Source of the DNA: Megaustenia siamemsis
Taxonomy: Eukaryota > Mollusca > Gastropoda > Stylommatophora > Ariophantidae
Assembly (NCBI GenBank): GCA_032433765.1
Contig: JAVIAB010000047.1
Coordinates: 19,935,011 to 19,999,010 of the forward strand
DNA length: 64,000 nucleotides
Direction of reading: 5' to 3'
Shown: positions 1 through 11,917 of the stretch, one piece after another
Position numbering within the stretch: the stretch's first letter is position 1
How the letters are laid out: the number at the start of each line of letters is the position of its first letter
Made by a program: the position numbers and the translations under genes
Notes under the pieces: model-generated
The model's database searches: none
The model's input: only the letters and a program-made list of their open reading frames with translations
Told to the model about the DNA's origin: nothing

Positions 1-560
1 TCTTTGAGTCATTGTTAGTTATTTTTGTCTTGTTATGTGGCCGAACCAATTTATCTGTTGTTTCTTTATGTATTCGATGGCTGGTTCAATTTCGAGTTTC
101 TTACTCAGGTCAGTGTTTCTTACTCTGTCCCTTAATCTGTTTACTGTCATTCTTCTGAAACATTTAATTTCGGTGGTCGTTATCTTTCTTATTGTTCTGG
201 AGTCCAGCGTCCAATTCTGGCACTGATAGCACAGAGTTGGTAAACAAATTGATTTGTATATTGCCCTTTTTGCTTCCGTAGTTATTGCTTTGTTTTTCAA
301 TAGTGTTGATACTTGGCCTATAACTTAACATGCTTTGTTACACCTTATATCTATCTCTGTCTCTTGGTTATTGTCTTGTGTTAACGTGCTATCCAGATAT
401 TTAAAATTGTCTACTTGTTTCAGAGTTGTATTATCTATTATTAGTTTAGTTTTTCTTTCTTTCTCGCTATTCCCATTACTTCGGTTTTGTTTATGTTCAT
501 CTTCATGTTGTAATGTTTACAAGTATTGTTTTGCCCGTTGATATGTTCTTGTAGGTCCTC
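1..560 (-). mobile_element. L-C type non-LTR retrotransposon fragment (reverse transcriptase C-terminal part)
   Basis: On the minus strand, 300-19 encodes a stretch with YKSICLPTLCYQCQNWTL and FRRMTVNRLRDRVRN, then INWFGHITR. This is the thumb and post-RT region typical of RTE-like LINE proteins. It matches the better preserved L-C copy at 11946-12448 (same Y..I..PTLC.QCQ.WTL and KKQQIKWFDHVTR pattern). Farther upstream on the minus strand, to about 560, weaker fragments such as LKQVDNFKYLDS continue the RT in shifted frames. It is a dead fragment cut by the window start. Confidence 0.75.
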
Positions 561-1214
561 AGTTGTTTCATGTGGTGATTCATTGTCAGAGTGAAAGGCA
601 AGCATAATTTATGGAGAGAAAAATGGACCAAACTATGCTAGGAACCTGTGTGTGGGGACAGAAGTAATGTATTACATGGGACTCATCGTACGAAACATTG
701 CCAGCACTGGAATCACATCGGTGTCGTCACAGGGGGGAGGGAGAAGGGGGCTATGAGGTAGCAGTTGGGGGAGGAGTGGAACCGTATTAGGGGTGGAAAG
801 ACAGCAATTAGAAATTAGAAGAGCCAACCAAAACTGACTAATGGAAAAAGATGATGGGGTGAATCTGCGTATCCAAAGTAGTAACCACAGACACACAAGA
901 CATAGACACATATATTTATATAAGAAAGAAACACGAATTGTAATGATAAATGGGAGGTTTATTTAATTTCCTTTTACAGTACTCAATTAATACACAATAT
1001 AAATGTTACATCAAACAATTATAATATGTGTCTTTATTTTTATGTCCAAGATAAAAATACCCAATATTTTCATGAATAACAAATTCATTATAATTCTCAA
1101 AGAACAATTATAACATATCTTTAATAACATATGACATTAGATACTATCAAAGGCATTTTATATTTACTATTTATTAATAGTAGTTTTTCAGACTTTCTTA
1201 AACTAACACTTAAA

Positions 1215-1560
1215 ATTACGCGGACAAAAGCATAATTATCTCCACGGTCCAGATAGTGAATTATCCTAACCTATTTTAGATCAGGTGATAATACGTGTGT
1301 AAGGGAATAAAATTAGGACAATCTGGCTGCAGATCGAAGCATATGAAGAACAAAATAAAAAGTTTTGCAGCATCTTTCGAAGCAGTGTTGATATCAAATT
1401 CAGAAGACAAAAGGTGCAGAAGAAAGTGGACGTGGCCAGGCACCATGGATTCGTTTTGTTCGTTCTGTGGGCGTATGTCTATTCAATATTGGTAGTTTCA
1501 GCCACGAGAAAAGCTGATCAACAAAGCGTTGCATCCAGCATAAGACACTAATACTGTTAC
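1215..1560 (+). mobile_element. L-D LINE 3' end remnant
   Basis: The stretch contains decayed coding for the L-D C-terminus, including CSFCGRMSIQYW, which corresponds to the CSLCDRVCLSNIG motif in the intact C-terminus at 44797-45309. Parallel remnants are at 35750-36000 and 57890-58100. The paralogue at 35750 is in the same position of duplicon 2, so this insertion predates the segmental duplication. Confidence 0.6.
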
Positions 1561-1620
1561 CAAACTACTGACCTATTATGATTGCTTTCTACAAACCATC
1601 CTTCAAGACGTCAAAGGCCA

Positions 1621-2036
<416 letters not shown>

Positions 2037-2037
<1 letters not shown>

Positions 2038-2098
2038 GACCTATCGAGCCTTTGCCGGCCCATAGGGCATAGACCCAGATACTGTTTATTTTATACAC
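2037..2098 (-). mobile_element. L-B LINE 3' terminal stub
   Basis: The minus strand reads GCCCTATGGGCCGGC, then GGCTCGATAGG, then GATA units. This matches the 3' end of the L-B copies at 9780-9838 and 32080-32125 except for a few bases. Only the last ~60 bp of the LINE is recognisable before the tail array. Confidence 0.6.
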
Positions 2099-2399
2099 TC
2101 CTTTTAGGCATGGTTAGCTTAAAGCTATCGATTAGATAGAAGATGTCCTCTTGTCTTTAGCAGATCAGTTCAATAATAACTGAACTACTGTCGCTGTTGG
2201 ACCGATTAATCGATATAATATCAGTCATCTTGGTGATAACTTATGAATCAAACACAATCTCAGAGAAAAGATCAATTACATTTTATTCAGCATGTGTAGT
2301 CAATCGATGACATAGAATCCCATAGAATTATGGGTACGAGTGTCGTCAGAGTGCATTACGTCCTTTACCATCTCAATCATGTTGACAGAGAATGTAGCC

Positions 2400-2880
2400 A
2401 CTAAAGATGGTCGTTGAGTCAGAAGTTCAGGGCTTGCATTTCGAGAGCTTTTCTTATAGTGACGCAGTTACTTACACAGATGATTCTGTTATTCGGCACG
2501 TACGGAGCTCGTGTGCTTTCACCGCTCATGTTATAGGCAACACTGAGAAGGTAGACAGTGGTGTTTCCGTATTGGCTACCAGTAGTTTGACCATGGACAT
2601 TATGGCTTTTACAAATCTGTTGGCATGGCTTGATAACGTTATACAAATGTGCGTTTCATCGGTAACTCTATGCGTACACTCAGTAAGATCCCAATAGGAT
2701 GTGTTCGATGGTAGTAGTAGAGACTGGAGAGGTCTGTTACAAAAAGTGACCCCTTCTTTTTCGTCACAGGACACGCTGGTATAAGAGGTAATGAACCCGT
2801 TAAGAAACTTGCCAATTTGGCTTACGTTGAGAACGGAAGACGAATGGATCGCCCTGACATACCCAATAGCATTAGTCACG
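2400..2880 (+). mobile_element. L-G LINE remnant (RNase H region)
   Basis: Decayed frames include VTYTDDSVIRHVRSSCAFTA, which corresponds to the YTDGS strand of an RNase H domain, followed by SSLTMDIMAFTNLLAWL. Longer related copies are at 38790-39782 and 59661-60678. This copy stops before the terminal EYLWTCPIC segment and has lost the pentanucleotide tail through a deletion near 2875. Confidence 0.65.
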
Positions 2881-3069
2881 CTGCACTTTAGTTGAGGAGA
2901 CACATAAAAATAAGTGCAATAAAACGGAGTGTTAGAATACACATTTCAAATCAAAATTTGTAGTATTCTTTTAGTCAAGTGTTGAAAAAATTACCATTAT
3001 TGAATAAAATATAGTGAAATAATACGTTGTATTATTTGTTCTTAACATAACAATAAACTGGACATATAT

Positions 3070-3640
3070 AAAACCAGTGTAGGGCTTTAAATATTTGGGC
3101 AGAATAATATTAGATGGAAAATGCAACACAGAAATAAAAAGCATAAAATCTCAGGTCAAAATAGCATTTGAGAAAATAAAAATAGTTTTGTGGACCAAGT
3201 CTATGTAATTAGAAATTAGAAAGAAAGTTCATTGGTGATAATATAGAGACAAATCGGATCTATGGAAACGATTCATCGAGAGTATAGAAACAAATTAAAA
3301 GACGATTAGAGGCTACAGAGAAGAGATTTCTTAGAAAAATGATAGAGCACAGCTAAAAGGACCAACGAGGACATTCCAAAGATACTAGCACATAAAGGAG
3401 GCCCTAAGAAAAAAACAACAGAAAGAAACAATCAACATTTTTCGGATACACCATGAGAAGAGAAAATTTGGAATTCTTGGTGACAACTACCTACGTACAG
3501 GGAAAGAGATTTTCGCGAACGAAAAAGAGAGAAGATACTAGATAGCTTGGTGTCCATTAACAGTTAAAAACATAATTGATACGATACGCTGTGGGGAAAA
3601 AAAATCGAGGAGGGAAACCGTTTCTTACTTATACCAGTAT
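3070..3640 (+). mobile_element. L-A LINE 3' remnant (old copy)
   Basis: Heavily mutated. The run TEIKSIKSQVKIAFEKIKIV and later RRLEATEKRFLRKM mark the RT thumb region of L-A. The same old copy is present at 40555-41110 and 61445-62010 in the sister duplicons, so it predates the duplications. Confidence 0.65.
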
Positions 3641-3714
3641 TGAACATAATAATGATTATTATTTATTAATACTATATATAGAGTTCAAAGAATAATACAA
3701 TATAATATACAAAT

Positions 3715-3741
3715 CTATATATATATATATATATATATTGA
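3715..3741. repeat. (TA)n microsatellite
   Basis: A short TA dinucleotide run in an AT-rich flank downstream of SDR1. Confidence 0.85.
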
Positions 3742-4164
3742 TATGAGCAATATTCAATTTCCTTTACATTTGCAGAGTAAATAAAAAATAATTCACAATT
3801 CTTGTGCTTTAAATAGTCTTCAAAATTGCTTATGAAACACCCTAATAATGAATTACTTATACCATTCAATAAAAGTTCCCACACACGTTTTCTGTTTTAT
3901 TCCAATCATGAAGGCTACGTACAGTTGTAAAATTCGCCGTAACTCGTCAACATATCAACACGTTAATTAACATGGGTTTAGATCAATAATTTTGGAAGTA
4001 ATAGACACAAAAAGTTTCAATTATTGCAAATAGAATTGTTAAAACCAAGTGTTTTATAACATCTAAAATTAGCATTTAGCATAATGGATATCTGAACAGA
4101 AAAACAGGAGAGAGTAACAAGACATTCGAATACGTCAAAGAATCAGCATTTTAAGGGATACACG

Positions 4165-4213
4165 TATAATTATCAATAATAATAGTAGTAATAATAATTA
4201 TAATAATAATAGG
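4165..4213. repeat. (TAA)n-rich microsatellite downstream of SDR1
   Basis: An imperfect TAA/TAG triplet run. Similar runs occupy the equivalent position downstream of SDR2 (42309-42330) and SDR4 (63496-63528), so the seed repeat was part of the ancestral duplicon. Confidence 0.8.
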
Positions 4214-4277
4214 AGGTTTTTATAAGAGAATAGCTCCACAATCTTTTTTGGAAAAGAATTGTTAATTCCCTGAGACA

Positions 4278-5096
4278 TTAAGCGGTCTGCAAGACTTCCC
4301 AATCAACAGGACCGATGAAGCTTCTCCCAGAATCAAGTGTAATGAGTTGACCTGTAATGAAACAAGCTGCGTCAGACACCAAAAAAGCAACAACCTCAGC
4401 AAGGCCTTCAGCAGTAACACTTGCAGTTTTCAGCGGCTGCGTGCTGTACTCAACTTTCAGAATTTCCTTGCTAATTAAAGGAATGTCCTCTCCGTAATCT
4501 CTGAAGACTTCAGTTCCTATGTATCCAGGCCTAACCCCGTTGACACGAATACCCTTTGGCCCAAGCTCTACAGCCAGACATCGGGTGAGCTGATCAATAG
4601 CAACTTTAGAAATAGAATAGACTGTCATGTTTGGGACAACCATTTCCGCTGTGATAGAAGAGATGTTAATTATGTTTCCTTTGGTCTTCTCCAAATGCGG
4701 TATGGCCTGTTGTATTAGGAAAAACATGGCCTTTAAATTAGTGTCCATAATGTCGTCGTACACTTCCTCGCTAGCTATTTGTACTGCTTGTTTTGGCTTT
4801 GTGATACCGGCATTAGACACCAGAATGTCCAAGCGCCCAAACTTCTCCACGGTTCTGTCAACAATCTGTTTCCGATTTATCGGATTGTTTATGTCCCCTT
4901 GAATTGTTAGAACCGAGTCAGGGTGTCCACCATTGACCTTCACTATCTTCTCAAAGACATTCTTCAATTTTGAATGATCCCGCCCACAAAGAGTGACCTT
5001 TGCCCCACGGGAGGCAAATAAAAGAGCAATTGCTTCCCCGATACCGGAACTTGATCCTGTTACTATAGCAACCTTGTCTGTCAACTTGGACACCAT
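4278..5096 (-). CDS. SDR1: classical short-chain dehydrogenase/reductase, FabG-like
   Basis: Encodes 272 residues in one uninterrupted frame, a usual length for a single-domain classical SDR. The Rossmann glycine motif TGSSSGIG is at residues 13-20 and the NAG motif at 95-97. The catalytic set is Asn120, Ser147, Tyr160 and Lys164 (YSISK), followed by PGYIGTE at 190-196. There is no signal peptide or membrane segment, so it is probably soluble. The family performs NAD(P)H-dependent oxidation or reduction of alcohol or carbonyl groups. Arg39 after the second strand is compatible with NADP(H), but the substrate cannot be read from sequence. The ATG at 5096 has a favourable context (AACAATGG) and aligns with the starts of SDR2 and SDR3. 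All signature residues are present, so the gene is probably functional. By hand count it is about 85% identical to SDR2. Confidence 0.93.
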   Translation of the reverse strand: MVSKLTDKVAIVTGSSSGIGEAIALLFASRGAKVTLCGRDHSKLKNVFEKIVKVNGGHPDSVLTIQGDINNPINRKQIVDRTVEKFGRLDILVSNAGITKPKQAVQIASEEVYDDIMDTNLKAMFFLIQQAIPHLEKTKGNIINISSITAEMVVPNMTVYSISKVAIDQLTRCLAVELGPKGIRVNGVRPGYIGTEVFRDYGEDIPLISKEILKVEYSTQPLKTASVTAEGLAEVVAFLVSDAACFITGQLITLDSGRSFIGPVDWEVLQTA

Positions 5097-5111
5097 TGTT
5101 GTTGATTGTTG

Positions 5112-5140
5112 GCAAACTTGAACCTACTTAAGAAGAAACA
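5112..5140 (-). promoter_or_regulatory. possible 3' splice site in the SDR1 5' leader
   Basis: On the minus strand a pyrimidine-rich stretch ends TTAAGTAG and is followed by GTTCAAGTTTG, about 30 bp before the ATG. SDR2 (about 43360) and SDR3 (about 57165) have the comparable TTAACTAG followed by GTTCA. The conservation would fit an intron in the 5' untranslated region, but it may only reflect recent duplication. Confidence 0.25.
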
Positions 5141-5477
5141 ATAATAATATTATAAATGTTATTGTGATATTAGTATACTATAGGTCGTATAACAATTACA
5201 ATTAGTAATTGTAGTACTCATAATAGAAGTAGTGCTTTTTCTTCTAGAAAGATGTTCACTGGAATGCTACCATCGTACCTTATTTTAAAAAATACAAATG
5301 GGCGATACTAGTTTTCAATATTCTGTGAAGCAAATATGTTTATACCTGTTCATATCTATAAGCTTACTGCGGCATGTTTAGTATGTGGTATATTAGGCAA
5401 AGGTTATGCCATTATTACTGAAGGTCCTATAGTTTATACAAGCAGATATTGCACTACTAGGCGATAAAATGAAGGTT

Positions 5478-6553
5478 TGAACTTCCGTTTACAAGATGAC
5501 GGAACTAAGTCACGTTCTCTCTATCGCTGCGGAAATTGCTTTGGAATCTTATCAATTTCGGGTTTCCGTTACAATTTTTTGCATTCCAGTCGAAATGATG
5601 TTCTACTTGTCATATCTGCGCCATTGAATTGGCGTTGCACGCAAGGCAATACTACATTTTGACAAATCACGTGTTGTGAATGCGCCTTCCACCATCTAAT
5701 GTTGATCTGCGTTTTACGCCACACTGAGTGATGTTCAATGACCGGTTGATGGAGATGTTTGCCGCAAGTTATTTACAATTTCCAACGCATTAATGTGGTG
5801 GGCTCCGTCAAGTCAGCCGAAGTTTTATCTCTTTGGGAAGTTTGCACCATGTTTCGTTTGTTGTAGACTGCATTCACTAGAGTAATCATGAATCCATGGG
5901 CGCAGCCATTTTATGCGTGCTACGTCATAATAATGGTTCATCGTGTGTCCCAAGACCGACCATGCGCCAATCTTGCGATCTGTTGTTTGGTGTGGAACGG
6001 GGATAATCTGACGACGAACTGTATTTTGTATGTTCGGAGTTGGAGTTAAACACGATGTCCTAACATCATCAAGCGCCATACATTTAAATACTATGACGAT
6101 CATCATTTTCTGGAGGACGTGAACTTCCGGGCAATAAGGTGGATAGGCGGCAGGAAGCATTGAAGGGTATGTCTGAAAAGTGTTCCTTGTTGCAGTTTCC
6201 TCATATTCCAAGTCCGGCTTGTTGCAGGAGCTACTGAGTTAAGTGCTCTGTGCACAACGTGAGGTGTGTGTTTCATCCGTTTTGATCATGTTCCGATATT
6301 CCAATTGCTTACGATGAATGCTGATATCATATAACAGGAAACAGTTGGCTGTGTTCAGTTTCTGTGCGGTTTCGCCTTATGTCTTTTGGCGTGTGCTGAG
6401 ACTGATATGATGGGGACTACAGCTACCTTTCTTTGTTTGGGAGATGAGATATTAATTCGGATGATTCCACTGGCACGGGCGGTTGAGCAATTATGGATTT
6501 TAATTCGTTTGCAGCGATACCGGGGCCTTCCATAACCAAATAACGAAATAACC
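5478..6553 (+). mobile_element. unclassified retroposon with 11-bp target-site duplication
   Basis: The 1,076-bp insert lies between two copies of AAATGAAGGTT (5467-5477 and 6554-6564) and splits a repeat block continuous at 58753-58900. Its right end has a TAACCA-type tail (about 6530-6553). A second copy, 5'-truncated, lies at 38317-38778 with the same kind of tail. Variable 5' truncation, an A/C-rich repeat tail and a target duplication indicate LINE- or SINE-type retrotransposition. No RT motif is visible. Plus-strand frames over 5850-6540 are partly open but unrecognised. Confidence 0.65.
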
Positions 6554-6554
6554 A

Positions 6555-6720
6555 AATGAAGGTTCCAGAGTTTTGTTGTTTATACAACAAAATTTTAAAA
6601 AAATCAATAATCTTTTCTCTAGAAGGTTCCATGGTTTATATTCGGAAAATTTGCCTGACTAGCCGATTGAAGGTTCCTTGATTTATATAAGAATATTTTT
6701 ACTAATCGACGTTATCTCCC
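6555..6720 (+). repeat. degenerate tandem repeat with AAGGTTCC units
   Basis: Three units of roughly 50-67 bp each begin AAGGTTCC and include a (G/A)TTTATA block. The repeat continues from 5415-5475 across the retroposon insertion. Matching blocks are at 58753-58900 and, inverted, at 8935-9125. It belongs to the upstream flank of the SDR duplicons. Confidence 0.6.
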
Positions 6721-6829
6721 CCACCCTCACCTCCCCCGTAATATATCTATATTTTGTACAGAAATAAAATCCTTTATGTGGGGAAATATTTGTTATTATT
6801 AATCCATATATTCAAAGTTCCATACTTCT

Positions 6830-7290
6830 TTCAGAGTTCTTAAATGTTATGTAGAGCCAGTCTTAACATATGGGTTCGAATCATGGACAATAGGACAACA
6901 GATAAGAAAATCACTGGAGTCTGTAGAAATGTGATTTTACAGAAGAATGTTAAGAGTACAATGGACAGCTAAGAAGAGTAATGAAGAGGTTCTGAGAGAG
7001 ATCAAAGCAAAAAGAGAGCTAATTTGCAATATTAGGAAGAAACAATCATCATTTTTTGGCCATGTAATGAGAAGAGAACAACTGGAATATATTGTGACAG
7101 CTGGAAAAATTGAGTTGACGAAGAGATAGAGCGAAGCAAAGAGAAAAAATAACAAACAGCTTAAGAGAATGGCTTGACAGAAGGTCAACAACAGAAATGA
7201 TAAATATCTGTCGAGATCGAAAGTTGTGGAGAGACATGATCACCTACGCCAGCAGGCCCAATACTTGATGATGATGATGATGATGATGAT
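6830..7290 (+). mobile_element. L-A LINE 3' fragment with (GAT)n tail
   Basis: Coding from about 6900 gives RRMLRVQWTAKKSNEEV and KQSSFFGHVMRREQLEY, the post-RT region of RTE-like proteins. It ends with a frame coding RDRKLWRDMITYAS and then a GAT repeat tail (7264-7293). It is 5'-truncated and frameshifted. Confidence 0.85.
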
Positions 7291-7293
7291 GAT

Positions 7294-8380
7294 GTAGTTG
7301 TGTGTATAGTTACATATGTACATGTCACATTGTTTTTCCATATATTTATATATAAACACAGCACAATAATTTACACAGAAAATATAATTAGTCAAAGACA
7401 ACAAACGTTATATACAAAGGGACGAAGTGGCAAATGGTCACATCATCTTTAATATAATCGAATACTGTTTTTATTCCAAAGAAATCTAAACAAGGCACTT
7501 CGCAAGGTAAGAATATACAGATCGAAAGTACTAAGTTTAATAAAATATGAGTTCTTACCCTTTCTGTAAATAAGTGAGCAATTCACAATGCTGGTTGCAA
7601 TAATGAGAAACATGTGCAACTTCTTGTCAAGCCGTCCCGCTGTAATGGCTTATAGACAAGAGAGGCTCATGATTTTAATAAAACATTGTTATTCCATTAA
7701 CGAGACCCAAGCACGCATAGGCGCACATATATAGAAGTAAAAATCATATTTTTATTAATTATAAAACTAGTTCCAACCTCCAAAACTAGTTACAACCTCT
7801 AAAACTAGTTCCAACCCCTAAAACTAGTTCCAACTCCGAACCGAATCACAAACTTATAGTCTTTAATTTAAATATAAACGTGTCTAAGAAGACGACCCTA
7901 TGATGCTGATCATGACTCGAGGTTTCAAGTTTGTAGTTAAAAAGAAATAATAATTTCATATGTATCGCCACAACTAAATTAACATTTTAAGATATTCTAA
8001 ACCACCTCTCTGGACTAGTACAGTCACTGCCAAGAAGGAAAGAAATGGCAAACTACCTTCTTAAATTGCCTGGAATAATCATGACCAATCACAAATCACA
8101 ACCTCTCCCATTAGGTTCAATTTTTCTTAGCATTTAGCTTCTTATAAAATACAAACTACGAAAGGTATATTTTGTTACGAGTACATAACTGACTTGACAA
8201 TATTGAACGAACCTCTTTACCACCACACTCGTCTATTTTATTTGACTATTACAGACACTATCTTTTGTAACCATTGTATCAGACGGTCTGGATTGAGAAT
8301 AACATGTCAACCTTAGAGACTTTCTTATTTGGTACAATAATAGTTTATTAAGTCTAGGCAAAAATAAGCTATCATTGTCG
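7294..8380. other. AT-rich intergenic stretch
   Basis: No gene or clear transposon was recognised. It contains a small tandem repeat at 7755-7840 (about four 19-20-bp units with AAAACTAGTTCCAAC). Confidence 0.5.
7755..7840. repeat. short minisatellite, AAAACTAGTTCCAAC units
   Basis: About four imperfect 19-20-bp direct repeats, each carrying the palindromic ACTAGT core. Confidence 0.75.
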
Positions 8381-8382
8381 TC

Positions 8383-8656
8383 TATCTATCTATCTATTGT
8401 CCTTTCGAGCCGAAGACGGCACAAAGGGCAGAACTACAATCTCAAAAACAGAAACCTTGAGTGCCAAAATGGCACATATTGCAGAGATCACCGCTTCTAA
8501 AATCTATGGTTCTGTTTCCATAACAATGCTTTTTACAATGACAGCTTGTCAAGCCATCGATCAACCTCCTTAGTCGCCTCTTACGACATGCCTGGAAGGT
8601 CACAGTGTCACTATTCTTTACTTCCCACATAACGAGGCCCCGGTAACACACGGGAG
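8383..8656 (-). mobile_element. SINE-G: short retroposon with GATA tail
   Basis: The same ~275-bp unit recurs at 43955-44232 in the same orientation. Read on the minus strand it ends GGCTCGAAAGGACAATAGA followed by GATA units. This is nearly the terminal sequence of L-B LINEs (GGCTCGAAAGGTCAATAGA). The shared 3' end suggests it is mobilised by L-B machinery. The 5' part includes CGTAAGAGGCGACTAAGG, also seen near 34105. No RNA polymerase III boxes were clearly identified. Confidence 0.65.
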
Positions 8657-8659
8657 ATC

Positions 8660-9570
8660 ATTATCATAACTGCAAGGAAATAAACATATATGATAAAACC
8701 CCTGACCCTATATCTCTATATACCTCTTTGTATATCATATATAATTAAAGAGAGATACTATTGCTTTTTTAAATTTTTTTATATCTATATATCTTCTATA
8801 TAAATGTGAAACTTTGGATTTATGGATTAATTAATAAAAATGTCCTACAATAAACGATTCATAATTCTCTACAAAACATATATTTACAGAGGAGAGATAT
8901 CAAAGATGTTAAAAAATATATTTTAATTTAAAAACCTGGAACCTTCATTTAAGCGGTTGGACCTGCAATGTTTCCTTTATATAAACTATGGAACCTTCAA
9001 AACAGATGACTATTGATTTTATATATTGTTATAAAAGTATGGAACCTTCATTTTATCGCCTAGTCATGCCATGCAATATTTCCTTATAAAAGCTATGTAA
9101 CCTTCTGTGAAAGTAGCATGATTTTTACATATAATACTACTTTCGTACCTCTGCTAAGTAATATATTAATAGGCTATATAATATACTTAAATTATACTTA
9201 GATATAGATTATACTTAGAACTATGTCTGATGTAGACAAAATGTCTTAAACCTGATTTTAGCCAATCATACAAGATTCTGGAAATAGTTTATAGTCGTGT
9301 GTTAAAATATGATATGGACTTAAATCAGACGACAGCAGTAAGAATCATGTTAAGATTTTTAACCATGAGACAGTAGTTAATAAAATATTGAGTAGACTAT
9401 GCTAGTACAGAGATTCCGCTGATTGGATGTGATGCATTATAGTAACTATGAGACGAGAGCTAAGAACTTGTGATGTGAATAGCTTCTAGGAACATTAGAG
9501 TTAGATTGTGAAGAAACTTGCTTTTGTAGAGAATGTATGGACTTGTGATTTCAAAGTGTGTTATGTGAAT
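8660..9570. other. AT-rich stretch without recognised genes
   Basis: Apart from the inverted AAGGTTCC-type repeat block at 8935-9125, nothing is recognisable. Confidence 0.45.
8935..9125 (-). repeat. inverted copy of the AAGGTTCC-unit repeat
   Basis: Four occurrences of the reverse complement (GGAACCTTC or close variants) occur at roughly 50-65-bp spacing with intervening TTTATATAA blocks. This is the same repeat as 6555-6720 on the other strand. Confidence 0.55.
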
Positions 9571-9838
9571 TGCAAAGCAAGCCCTCATGTGGGAAACAAC
9601 AGGTAAGTGGAAAAGAGGAAGACCCAGAGAGACACTGAGAAGAACATTGATGAGAGAGGCAAGAGCAGCAGGAATCGGCTCCCTCAATGAGATAGAGCTG
9701 CTTGCACAGAACAGAGGCAAATGGCGAGATTTGATAACATATCTTTAAAAGAATTGAAAACTGCCAGAACAAAAATTCAGGTAAGAGAGGGAGTATCTTG
9801 GTCTACGCCCTATGGGCCGGCTACGGCTCGAAAGGTCA
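9570..9838 (+). mobile_element. L-B LINE 3' fragment
   Basis: The frame gives KRGRPRETLRRTLMREARAA followed by GSLNEIELLAQNRGKWRDL and a stop, the C-terminal end of L-B (compare 36316-36879, minus). The 3' UTR ends CTACGGCTCGAAAGGTCAAT and passes directly into GATA repeats. Confidence 0.85.
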
Positions 9839-10152
<314 letters not shown>

Positions 10153-10453
10153 TTTTTATCCCTTTTGAGTAATAATATTTTAATTTCACCAGAATACTTA
10201 AAATGGTGGCATTAGTGAATAGAAAACCAGGCATAATCTCTTTGAATCATCTCTGGGGAAATTTTTTGTTCAGCCAAGATATCGACAAGTTCATCAAGCC
10301 TTTTCATCTTCTTTTTAAAGCAGAAACTAAGCGTCATCTGATACATTTAGAAGAAACCATTGGTCAACACAAGTCTGGTGGTATCACCATTCAACTTACT
10401 CAGCCACCATTTTGCCTGTAGAACTATCACATTTATCAGAAGTTTGTATCTTT

Positions 10454-10638
10454 CATCATCATAATGTGTCGTCCCTGTTGGCGTTGGCGATCATGTCTTT
10501 CCACAATCTTCTATCCACAGTGCATCGTATGAGTTCAGTTGTTGACTGTTTTCCATGCCATGACACCAAGCTATCTAGTATTTTCTCTCTTTGTCGTCCG
10601 CGATCTCTCTTTCCTTTTATTTTGCCAGTTGTAACCAA
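10454..10638 (-). mobile_element. L-A LINE 3' stub
   Basis: A minus-strand L-A end with an ATC-type tail at the left. It lies between two copies of GTATCTTT (10446-10453 and 10639-10646) and is absent from the paralogue at 45480-45600, which supports a retrotransposition event of a strongly 5'-truncated copy. Confidence 0.65.
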
Positions 10639-10717
10639 GTATCTTTATCTTCTATCTTTAGGGTTTTGATAAGTTGATACTTCAATCTATTAGGATCTAT
10701 CACAGTTTTCAATTTCT

Positions 10718-10725
<8 letters not shown>

Positions 10726-10748
<23 letters not shown>

Positions 10749-10860
10749 TACTCTCTCTCTCACACCCTCTCTCACTCTCTCTCCCACTCTCACTCTCTCT
10801 CTCACTCGCTCTCTCACTCTCTCTCACTCTCTCTCTCTATCTCTATCTCTCTGTCTTTCG
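10726..10860. repeat. (CT)n-rich simple repeat
   Basis: Pyrimidine-rich CTCTCT and CTCACT runs. Frames across it are artefacts. Confidence 0.9.
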
Positions 10861-11917
10861 CTCTCTTCACTTTATCATATTCCCCTTCGGGTTTCCAGGG
10901 AGATAGAAAATTGTAGCTCTGGCCTTTCTGTCAGCCTCACCCATTGTTATTTGAACTTATAGCATTTATCGGATGTTTTCAGTCCATATTACTACGGGTC
11001 TATCACGAACTCTTTTTATATCTCCGCTACAATGTATTTGTAGTTCTTTTATATTGAGCTGGTAATAGATTCAACTTTCTAAAAAACTGGTATTCTGTAT
11101 TCCATTTGTCCTTACATTGGCTTCAGACCAGTCATAGTAATACCGCATAGTTTATACATACATATAGCCAATGCAGGTTAAATGATCTCAGCGGATGTTC
11201 AATTCAGCGTGAGTTGAATCCGAGACAAGGTCGACGGAAAAAGTGCTGGTATTGACACAGCATTGCAAAAGAAAAAAAAGGGACCCAAGAATATATTAAC
11301 GTTTTAGCTTTACATGCCTCCTACTTTGGAGAACAAGAGCAAAACAAACGGACAACTGAATAAAGATAAACTACTGCGTCTAGAATGAGCGGGACAGGTA
11401 TTTTTTTTAATGTAATAAGAGATTAAATGGTGAAACGAAAGGAAGATATACTACATACAGGAGAGTAAAAATTGATAATAGGTAGACGGTAAGCGGGATG
11501 AGATTGCGAGATGATATATGAGTTGTCAAAAGCGGTCAAGAATGAGACGACTCCGGGCCAAAGATAGAGAAGTGCTACTACATAAAAATATGAGAAAACA
11601 AAATTAGACGTGACTCGCCCTACAAGGAAATAAATGCGACGTAATAAGGGGATTAAGGAGGATGGCGTAAACATGGGGTGGCGGACGAGTCGAGACAGTA
11701 TGGTAGTGTGTCTAACAGAAGTAATATTATACCAGCTATATGTAAATGGAATAAAATGAAAAAAAAGAGAGTAAGGTAGAAATGGAATATAAAGTGAAGG
11801 AGGAGAATCTGCCAGAACACGTATTGATAAGGATATTAAAAATAAATAAGTAAACAAACACTGTGAATCACAAAACGTTCACGGAACACAAGAAAGTAGA
11901 GTATGCAGTGTCGATCT

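Larger units (their letters stand above)
10290..11130 (-). mobile_element. old LINE-derived repeat interrupted by L-A
   Basis: 10300-10430 and 10655-11120 match 45370-45745 (shared landmarks such as TTGATACTTCAATCT/ATGATACTTCAATCT and TGTATTCCATTT). On the minus strand the paralogue has decayed LINE-like frames. An L-A 3' piece sits inside it. Confidence 0.45.

Noticed and set aside
4627..4902. Plus-strand open frame inside SDR1, also present at 42898-43137
   Set aside because: Antisense shadow of a conserved SDR coding region; its conservation is explained by the SDR protein.
5825..6211. 128-codon minus-strand frame as a host gene
   Set aside because: Lies within a retroposon bounded by a target duplication and lacks recognisable motifs; the sibling copy covers only part of it.
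8442..8651. 69-codon minus-strand frame conserved at 44017-44223 as a small host gene
   Set aside because: The conservation covers the entire SINE-G unit including its non-coding tail; this copy and the 44017 copy differ by indels within the frame.
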